From contig CAKZNY010000170.1 in assembly GCA_937132145.1 (NCBI GenBank), forward strand, positions 1 to 19,474: 19,474 bases of DNA. Reading direction: 5' to 3'. This DNA comes from an uncultured Paracoccaceae bacterium. Its GTDB lineage: Bacteria; Pseudomonadota; Alphaproteobacteria; Rhodobacterales; Rhodobacteraceae. Position 1 is the first letter of the stretch. Each line of letters opens with the position of its first letter. A program made the position numbers and the translations under genes. Under the pieces are notes generated by a model. The model was not told the origin of the DNA and ran no database searches. It saw only the letters and a list, made by a program, of their open reading frames with translations. This document shows positions 15,068-19,474 of the stretch, piece after piece.

Positions 15068-15813
15068 TCGATGATATTTTCGAAGTCCCCATGCCGGCCA
15101 CATTTCCGCCGCTGTTTACCGGCGAGGCGGTAAGCGGCAGCACCGACCCTTTTGCCAAGGCCTGCACACAGGCGATAATCGGATGCGATGCCGGGCTGTT
15201 GGTGCATAGCATCACCCCTGACCGGATACGTGCTGCCATTGTTTTTGCGCCTGAAACGCCGCTGGAAAAGGCAATGATTGCGATGATTGCTTGCGGGGTC
15301 GGGTTTCAGAACGCCATGGGCGCGCTGGCCCCGCCCGAGGTGGGGGTGCATCTGGGCTGGCAGGGCGAGATTTATGTAAATGGCGGCCGATCCGGTCGGC
15401 TGCGGGTTGCGGCGTCGGACCGTAATGCGGAAAAAATGCCGAACTGGCTGGTGGTCGGGCTGGAGATTGACCTGCTGCCCCAAGGTGACGGCGAAACCGG
15501 TGACAACCCCAATGACACCTGCTTGATGATGGAGGGCTGCGGCGATATCTCGCCGATCCGTCTGCTCGAAGCATGGTCACGCCACACATTGGTATGGCTG
15601 AACGATATTGAAACCGATAGCCCACGCGCCTTGCATGAACAATGGCGCGGGCTGGCAAAAGGGGTCGGCGAGGAAATCACTCTGACGCTGCCCGATAGCC
15701 CCTCCGGCACTTTTGTCGGCATAGACGAAGATTTCGGCATGTTGCTGAAAACCGGTGCGGACACCCGCATCATCCCGCTTTTTCACTGCCTTGAAAACGG
15801 AGAAACCTCATGA
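15064..15813 (+). CDS. Biotin/lipoate ligase-like protein (BPL/LplA fold plus DUF4444), probably not a standard ligase
   Basis: 249 residues from the ATG at 15064, which overlaps the Mrp stop; a longer frame start at 14965 lies inside mrp and is rejected. The layout fits a BPL/LplA-like domain (about 10-140) followed by a DUF4444-like C-terminal domain (EEGCxDISPIRLLEAWSRH type region, then FVGIDEDFGMLL and IIPL). In true biotin ligases, a GRGRRG loop binds ATP and a KWPND...K.GGIL stretch gives the catalytic lysine. Here no GRGRRG loop is present, and the matching segment reads HLGWQGEIYVNGGRSGRLRVA, with the lysine replaced. A ligand-binding or scaffold role is therefore as likely as catalysis. 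The neighbours Mrp and DUF6505 point to a joint role with FDH. Confidence 0.83.
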   Translation: MIDDIFEVPMPATFPPLFTGEAVSGSTDPFAKACTQAIIGCDAGLLVHSITPDRIRAAIVFAPETPLEKAMIAMIACGVGFQNAMGALAPPEVGVHLGWQGEIYVNGGRSGRLRVAASDRNAEKMPNWLVVGLEIDLLPQGDGETGDNPNDTCLMMEGCGDISPIRLLEAWSRHTLVWLNDIETDSPRALHEQWRGLAKGVGEEITLTLPDSPSGTFVGIDEDFGMLLKTGADTRIIPLFHCLENGETS

Positions 15814-16286
15814 ATCTTGCGCGCGCCATCCATTTTGACGAAAGCGATACGCTGGTTTTTCACAATCCCGCCCGCACCGGCGAATGGGTTATTTCGGGTG
15901 GTTTCGAGTTTTCCAACTGGGGCCAAGGCGATTTGAACGGCAAAGCCCGTCAGGCTTTTGCCAATGGCTGGCTGGGGCTGGAAACCTTTGGGCGGGTCAC
16001 GTTTGTGGCCGTTACCAAGATCGAGCAAAGCGAATATGACGCGCTGGTCGGGCATCTGGCCAAACATTTTGTCGATATATACGGCGCGCCTTCGATCGAC
16101 GCCGCTCGCCCTGTCGCGATGGACGAACTGGCCCACATGGTCGAGCTGTGCGAAGGCCATGACCCCAACACCCTGCTAAGCGTAATTCGGGAGCTGTCAG
16201 ATTCCGGCGTTGACGAGGCTTACCGTGTGATTGATACCCCCGACGCTACGATCGATATTCTGGCGGTACACGGAGAGCTGGAGTAA
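15810..16286 (+). CDS. DUF6505 family protein
   Basis: 158 residues, starting MNLARAIHFDESDTLVFHNP with the core segments GEWVISGGFEF, GKARQAFANGWLGLETFG and TFVAVTKI. I recognise the family as DUF6505 from memory; it has no known function. The C-terminal half is acidic (ARPVAMDELAHMVELCEGHD). The ATG overlaps the stop of the ligase-like gene (ATGA), so it is the last coupled member of the DUF6494-mrp-ligase-like-DUF6505 operon. It has one cysteine, no signal peptide and no membrane segment. The gene ends 28 bp before the converging tupA stop codon, with no visible intrinsic terminator between the two. Confidence 0.84.
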   Translation: MNLARAIHFDESDTLVFHNPARTGEWVISGGFEFSNWGQGDLNGKARQAFANGWLGLETFGRVTFVAVTKIEQSEYDALVGHLAKHFVDIYGAPSIDAARPVAMDELAHMVELCEGHDPNTLLSVIRELSDSGVDEAYRVIDTPDATIDILAVHGELE

Positions 16287-16314
16287 ACTTTCGCCCCCGT
16301 TCCCCGACCAGATT

Positions 16315-17112
16315 TTATGGCACGGCATTGAATATAAACAAATGTTCGCCGTTAATTGTATAGCCATTGATCAACTCCGCCGCCTTTTCGCCGGTTAGCC
16401 AGCTTTCCAGTTGCATCGCCAGATCATACCGGACATGGGGCCAGCGGTCGGGATTAACCGGAATATAGGCATATTGATTAAACAACGCCGGATCACCCGC
16501 ATAAAGCAGGGCAAGGTCACCCTTGTTGCCAAAATTCAGCCAACTGGCCCGGTCGGAAAATGTATAAGCGTTCATGCCACTGGCCACATTAAGCGTCGCT
16601 CCCATGCCGGACCCGACCGCACGATACCACCTGCCTACGGGCGCAATTTCCGCCTCGGCCCAAAGCTTCAGTTCTTTTTTGTTGGTGCCGCTATCGTCGC
16701 CACGGCTGACAAAAAGAGCCTGAATGGCAGCGATACTTTGCAGGGCTTCAACAGCACTTTTTGCAGCCGTTACATTGGCCGGATCATCGGCAGGACCGAT
16801 AAAGACAAAGTCATTATACATGATTTCGCGGCGATGGCTGCCAAAACCCTGCGCGAGGAAACTTTCCTCGGCGGCGCGGGCATGCACCAGAATTGCATCC
16901 ACATCGCCAGCCTCGCCAAGGCGCAACGCCTGTCCGGTGCCCACCACGATCAGTTCGACATCAAGACCAGTGTCGGCCTTGATTGCAGGCAGCAGAATTT
17001 CGGAAAGTCCGGAATTGTAAAACGAGGTCGTCACCGCCATGCGCAGGGTTTCGGCGGAGCTGGCCGTGGCCAGCAGGCTGGCGGCAACCAAAGCTTTCCA
17101 GTTGAGTTTCAT
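16315..17112 (-). CDS. tupA: Tungstate-type ABC transporter substrate-binding protein
   Basis: 265 residues with a signal peptide cleaved near residue 20 (ATASSA then ETLRMAV). The oxyanion-binding signature is present as AVTTSFYNSG (26-35) and FVSRGDDSGTNKKE (134-147), the two loops that hold tungstate in TupA proteins. Other family segments are VGTGQALRLGEAGDVDAILVH, IMYNDFVFIGP and the C-terminal SWLTGEKAAELINGYTINGEHLF. The start ATG overlaps the stop of the ATPase gene (ATGA). The transported ion would be tungstate, or possibly molybdate, feeding the pterin cofactor of the nearby FDH. The TTS and SRGD loops distinguish it from ModA, although ion preference needs measurement. Order on the transcript is permease, ATPase, binding protein. 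Confidence 0.93.
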   Translation of the reverse strand: MKLNWKALVAASLLATASSAETLRMAVTTSFYNSGLSEILLPAIKADTGLDVELIVVGTGQALRLGEAGDVDAILVHARAAEESFLAQGFGSHRREIMYNDFVFIGPADDPANVTAAKSAVEALQSIAAIQALFVSRGDDSGTNKKELKLWAEAEIAPVGRWYRAVGSGMGATLNVASGMNAYTFSDRASWLNFGNKGDLALLYAGDPALFNQYAYIPVNPDRWPHVRYDLAMQLESWLTGEKAAELINGYTINGEHLFIFNAVP

Positions 17113-17822
17113 TCAACAATGTCTCCGTTGATGAAGGCTTTTGCCTCCGGAGTTTGGGGCGAGGCAAAAAAATCATCCGCCGCATTGCTTTCATGCACAA
17201 GGCCCTTATGCATGAAAATCACATCCTGTGCCAAACGCCGCGCCTGCCCCATATCATGGGTGGACATCACAATCCTTGTGCCCCGGTCGCGCTCGGTCAA
17301 AAGCAGGGTTTCAATCTCGCGGGTGGCACGGCCATCGAGATTGGCGCAGGGTTCGTCCAGAAACAGCAGTTCCGGCCCGATGATCAGGGCGCGGGCCAGC
17401 GAAAGCTTTTGCTTTTCACCGCCCGAAAGCATTGGCGCCCAGCTTTCAAGCAGATCGCCAAGCCCGAAACGCTTAGCATAGGTTTCGGCCTTTGCCCGGG
17501 CGGCGGCCTTGTCCAGCCCCCGCAGGCGCAGGGGAAAGGCCAGACTGTCCACAACCCGGCGGCGCATCATGATCGGCGACTGGAACACAAAGGCCTGCCT
17601 TTGCTGCGCTTCTGGCGTTGGCACCGCCCATTTTACAGCCCCGCCCGAGCAACGCTGCAAGCCGTGCATCAACCGCAACAGCGTGGTTTTTCCCGCGCCA
17701 TTAGGACCAATCACTATGGTCAGCCCGCCCTTATCAAGGGTCAGATCAATGGGGCCCGCCAGTTTTTTGCCGCGCATATGGGCGGTGGTGGCGGTTAGTG
17801 TTAGCGGTAGAATGCTTACCAT
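17109..17822 (-). CDS. tupC: Tungstate-type ABC transporter ATP-binding protein
   Basis: 237 residues with Walker A GPNGAGKTT (39-47), Q-loop Gln81, ABC signature LSGGEKQ (132-138), Walker B LLFLDEP (152-158) and switch His189. Its size is normal for a single-domain importer ATPase, with no TOBE regulatory domain, which separates it from ModC. It overlaps the permease gene by 7 bp and the binding-protein gene by 4 bp, so the three are translated as a unit. No strong ribosome site precedes its ATG, consistent with coupling to the permease. Some groups use the reverse tupB/tupC naming; here C means the ATPase. Confidence 0.92.
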   Translation of the reverse strand: MVSILPLTLTATTAHMRGKKLAGPIDLTLDKGGLTIVIGPNGAGKTTLLRLMHGLQRCSGGAVKWAVPTPEAQQRQAFVFQSPIMMRRRVVDSLAFPLRLRGLDKAAARAKAETYAKRFGLGDLLESWAPMLSGGEKQKLSLARALIIGPELLFLDEPCANLDGRATREIETLLLTERDRGTRIVMSTHDMGQARRLAQDVIFMHKGLVHESNAADDFFASPQTPEAKAFINGDIVE

Positions 17823-18520
17823 GTGCCGGTCCGTTCAGTTTTTCCGACCGTGTGGATCAGCAAATTGACCAGCACTGCCATCATGATAAGAACCAGCCCC
17901 AGCCCCATGGCAAAAGCAAAATTGCCTTTGCTGGTCTCCAGCGTGATCGCGGTGGTCAGCACACGGGTGGCGTGCTCGATATTCCCCCCGACAATCATGA
18001 TCGCGCCGACCTCGCCTATGGCGCGCCCAAAACCCGCCAGCGTGGCGGTCAGCAGCGCCCGCTTGCCATCCCACAACAACGCCATGATGCGCTGCGCCCG
18101 TGTGGCGTGCATCGAAATCAGTAAATCATGGTATTCAGCCCAGAGATCGCGGATGGTCTGGTGGCTGATCGAGGCTATCAGCGGCGTGATGATGATCACC
18201 TGCGCGATGATCATCGCACTTGGGGAAAACAACAGGCCAAAGCCGCCCAGCGGTCCGGCCCGCGACAGCGTCATATAAACAAACAGCCCCACCACCACCG
18301 GCGGCAGCCCCATCAGCGCATTCAGCACCGCAATCGTATAACGACGAAACCTGAACCGGTTAACCGCCAGCCACGCCCCAAAAGGCAGGCCAATAACCGA
18401 GGCAATGATCACCGCCGCTACCGTCACCTGAAGCGACAGAAATATGATCTCGTAAAGGTCCGGGTCAAAGGTGATGATCAGACGCCATGCCTCCCAGAAC
18501 CCCTGACCTATACTGTTCAT
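17816..18520 (-). CDS. tupB: Tungstate-type ABC transporter permease
   Basis: 234 residues with about five to six membrane helices (near 30-50, 62-84, 100-117, 170-180 region and 200-224). The permease EAA-type loop is visible as AGFGRAIGEVGAIMIVGGNI (162-181), where the ATPase docks. It matches TupB/YvrA-type permeases in length. Its ATG has a GGAG ribosome site 7 nt upstream, so it can start translation alone even though a small upstream frame ends at the same spot. The 370 bp upstream of it should hold the operon promoter, but they include an IS3-family element starting about 220 bp away. Confidence 0.92.
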   Translation of the reverse strand: MNSIGQGFWEAWRLIITFDPDLYEIIFLSLQVTVAAVIIASVIGLPFGAWLAVNRFRFRRYTIAVLNALMGLPPVVVGLFVYMTLSRAGPLGGFGLLFSPSAMIIAQVIIITPLIASISHQTIRDLWAEYHDLLISMHATRAQRIMALLWDGKRALLTATLAGFGRAIGEVGAIMIVGGNIEHATRVLTTAITLETSKGNFAFAMGLGLVLIMMAVLVNLLIHTVGKTERTGTW

Positions 18521-18660
18521 GCTTTCACTCCGGTATGGGGGACGGTAAAATCGGCAATCGCTGGAATATCATTAATATTCAGCACCGGAATTCCCGTCAG
18601 CCGTCCGGCCGTGGGCACCGGGGCAACGAGACAGGAAGAGAGAGGGCTTAAGCATACCAT
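18517..18660 (-). CDS. Short hypothetical frame before tupB, possible gene remnant
   Basis: A 47-residue frame starts at an ATG at 18660 and its stop overlaps the tupB start (ATGA), the same coupling style used by other pairs here. The frame stays open upstream to 18825 (102 residues from a TTG), but that part runs into the insertion sequence, so an older, longer gene may have been cut by it. I do not recognise the protein. The segment GRLTGIPVLNINDIP loosely recalls the VLNINDL signature of PIN-TRAM proteins, which may be chance. No good ribosome site precedes the ATG. It may also be a leader or a fortuitous frame. The rest of 18661-18737 shows nothing else. Confidence 0.25.
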   Translation of the reverse strand: MVCLSPLSSCLVAPVPTAGRLTGIPVLNINDIPAIADFTVPHTGVKA

Positions 18661-18850
18661 ATTATTCGCCAGTCTTTTTGTTCGATACAAATTCGCTAGC
18701 GCACGGAAACCGGCGAGTAAACACTTTTGATTTATTTTGTTGATGCCTCTTGTTTTAGCGGACAAATTGACCCTGAATGACTGTGGAAGATGCCAAAAAG
18801 GATAGAATGTATACTTCGCGAGCAATTGGACCTGTCGCGGAATTGTGCTG

Positions 18851-18882
18851 CTCCTTTAACCGCGTATTATACGCAAAAGGAG
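18851..18882 (+). promoter_or_regulatory. Hairpin that sequesters the orfA ribosome site
   Basis: CTCCTTT (18851-18857) pairs with AAAGGAG (18876-18882), and GCGTAT (18862-18867) pairs with ATACGC (18869-18874). The right arm contains the AAGGAG ribosome site of orfA, 7 nt before its ATG. In transcripts that read in from outside, this fold would hide the ribosome site, a device known from other insertion sequences to prevent transposase production after insertion into active genes. Confidence 0.6.
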
Positions 18883-18889
18883 AAACGAC

Positions 18890-19165
18890 ATGGCATCACA
18901 ACATACAGCAGAATTCAGACAGGAAGCGGTGCGCGTTGCACTGACAAGCGGGTTAAACAGAAAACAGGTAGCTTCTGACTTTGGCGTTGGGTTTTCGACG
19001 TTGAGTCGCTGGATACAATTGGAGCGCAGAAAACTGCCTGAACCGACGGCACAGAGTGACCTGGAAGCGGAAGTTACCCGGCTTCGCAAAGAGAACCGGC
19101 TGCTCCGTGAGGAGAGGGATGTGTTAAAAAAAGCCACCATATTTTTCGCGGGTCAAAAGCCATGA
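18890..19165 (+). CDS. IS3-family transposase OrfA, helix-turn-helix protein
   Basis: 91 residues. A transposase_8-type helix-turn-helix occupies the first 55 residues (EFRQEAVRVALTSGLNRKQVASDFGVGFSTLSRWIQ). A leucine-zipper-like coiled coil follows (EAEVTRLRKENRLLREERDVLKKAT), ending FFAGQKP. This is the usual length and ending for OrfA. It binds the terminal repeats and is the front part of the OrfAB fusion transposase. The AAGGAG ribosome site is strong but lies in a hairpin. The stop codon overlaps the orfB ATG in the -1 frame. The gene itself appears intact. Confidence 0.93.
   Translation: MASQHTAEFRQEAVRVALTSGLNRKQVASDFGVGFSTLSRWIQLERRKLPEPTAQSDLEAEVTRLRKENRLLREERDVLKKATIFFAGQKP
19126..19133 (+). 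promoter_or_regulatory. A7-G slippery site for programmed -1 frameshifting
   Basis: Seven A residues (19126-19132) followed by G are read in the orfA frame as TTA AAA AAA GCC, the standard A_AAA_AAA slip heptamer. The -1 frame is open from here through the orfB ATG at 19162, with no stop codon, so a fused OrfAB could be made by slippage. Confidence 0.75.
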
Positions 19166-19278
19166 GGTTTAGATTTGTCGAAGAAAATCGAGCGGCCGTT
19201 CCTACCGAACGCCTGTGCCGGATCATGAATGTCAGTTCACGTGGTTTTCGTGCGCATCGATCCCGCCCGATCAGCCAG

Positions 19279-19315
19279 AGCCCCACTCTCGGGCATGTAA
19301 TGCCCTGCCGTGCAG
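19279..19315. repeat. 37-nt palindromic insertion inside orfB
   Basis: The insert lies between two CAG triplets (19276-19278 and 19313-19315) and holds GGGCAT (19291-19296), three bases, then ATGCCC (19300-19305), flanked symmetrically by CAC (19284-19286) and GTG (19310-19312). Removing it restores the orfB frame (SRPISQ joined to RRKDM). It looks like the footprint of another small element or a palindromic site copied in with a 3-bp duplication. Confidence 0.5.
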
Positions 19316-19441
19316 CGACGTAAAGATATGGTGTTGCTGGCGCATATCAGAGAGCAGCATCGCCTGTCTCTGGGCAGTTATGGCAGGCCAAGAATGACGG
19401 AGGAATTGAAAGAGCTGGGGCTTGGCGTTGGCCATCCATTG

Positions 19442-19474
19442 CTGGCAGGTTGATTGCATGCAATCACCTGTCAG
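19442..19474. repeat. Near-perfect inverted repeat at the window end
   Basis: TGATTGCA (19451-19458) and TGCAATCA (19459-19466) form a perfect 16-bp palindrome. The outer arms CTGGCAGG (19442-19449) and CCTGTCAG (19467-19474) pair with one G-U and one bulged T at 19450. OrfB similarity fades here. It may be a real hairpin, the join to another element, or a fold-back at the end of an assembled contig. Confidence 0.5.

Larger units (their letters stand above)
18738..19474 (+). mobile_element. IS3-family insertion sequence, incomplete at the window end
   Basis: An orfA/orfB pair with an intervening A7 slippery run is diagnostic of IS3-type elements. The left end is placed near 18738, where TGTTGATGCC begins and is followed by an AT-rich leader with AGCGGACAAATTGACCC. 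This boundary is a guess because the right end is outside the window and no terminal repeat pair or target duplication can be compared. The element lies about 220 bp upstream of tupB and points away from it. Confidence 0.7.
19162..19474 (+). pseudogene. IS3-family transposase OrfB, frameshifted and cut at the window end
   Basis: The frame starts MRFRFVEENRAAVPTERLCR, continues MNVSSRGFRAHRSRPISQ, then runs into non-homologous residues and a TAA at 19321-19323. The family sequence resumes one frame over at 19316: RRKDMVLLAHIREQHRLSLG followed by SYGRPRMTEELKELGLGVGH, then stops again at a TGA (19450-19452). The break coincides with an extra 37 nt at 19279-19315. A second single-base shift seems to occur near 19435-19445, after which GRL-like coding can be read in another frame. 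The DDE catalytic residues lie beyond the window. With two frame breaks this OrfB cannot be functional as read. Confidence 0.8.

Noticed and set aside
1-19474. tRNA or rRNA genes, CRISPR arrays, riboswitches
   Set aside because: I looked for cloverleaf, regularly spaced direct repeats and molybdenum/tungsten-cofactor leader structures and saw none that could be supported by eye.

Overview
The window looks like a chromosomal segment of an alphaproteobacterium, most likely of the Rhodobacterales. This is judged from the moderately high G+C, the style of the proteins and the gene families present; no ribosomal marker is in view. Almost the whole window is one respiratory formate dehydrogenase (FDH) locus plus the genes that appear to mature, regulate and supply metal to it. 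Both edges carry foreign or decaying DNA.

Layout. Positions 5-220 (minus) hold a small AT-rich AlpA/excisionase-like helix-turn-helix gene that looks shortened at its N-terminus. Positions 337-10679 (minus) form one long co-directional cluster, read from right to left: DUF3305 protein, DUF3306 protein, TorD-like chaperone, a 63-residue Tat-signal protein, the Mo/W-bis-PGD catalytic subunit (cysteine type, not selenocysteine), the four-cluster Fe-S subunit, the cytochrome b556 subunit, an NtrC-like response regulator and its membrane histidine kinase. A 331-bp divergent control region (10680-11010) separates this from a plus-strand polyferredoxin (11011-12966). Converging on that gene is a c-type cytochrome (12960-13718, minus). 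A hairpin-containing 86-bp divergent region then leads into a tight plus-strand operon (13805-16286): DUF6494 protein, Mrp/NBP35 P-loop ATPase, a degenerate biotin/lipoate-ligase-like protein, and a DUF6505 protein. Converging on it is a minus-strand tungstate-type ABC transporter, tupB-tupC-tupA (18520 down to 16315). Positions from about 18.74 kb to the end hold an IS3-family insertion sequence with a decaying orfB.

How the parts fit together. FDH would oxidise formate on the periplasmic side (Tat signal on the catalytic subunit) and pass electrons through Fe-S and haem b to quinone. TorD-like, DUF3305, DUF3306, the polyferredoxin and the Mrp module are plausible assembly factors. TupABC would import the oxyanion for the pterin cofactor. 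The two-component pair at the end of the FDH cluster is a plausible dedicated regulator. No fdhD, mobA or other molybdopterin synthesis gene is in the window.

Most unusual points: (1) the response regulator keeps its AAA+ Walker motifs but has lost the sigma-54-contacting GAFTGA loop; (2) the c-type cytochrome carries an N-terminal half that reads like a collapsed molybdate/tungstate-binding protein, and has no methionine available as a normal distal haem ligand; (3) a ligase-fold protein without the usual catalytic motifs is translationally coupled to an Mrp ATPase and a DUF6505 protein, a possible undescribed FDH maturation module; (4) an intercistronic hairpin inside the FDH operon reads as a terminator only on the antisense strand.
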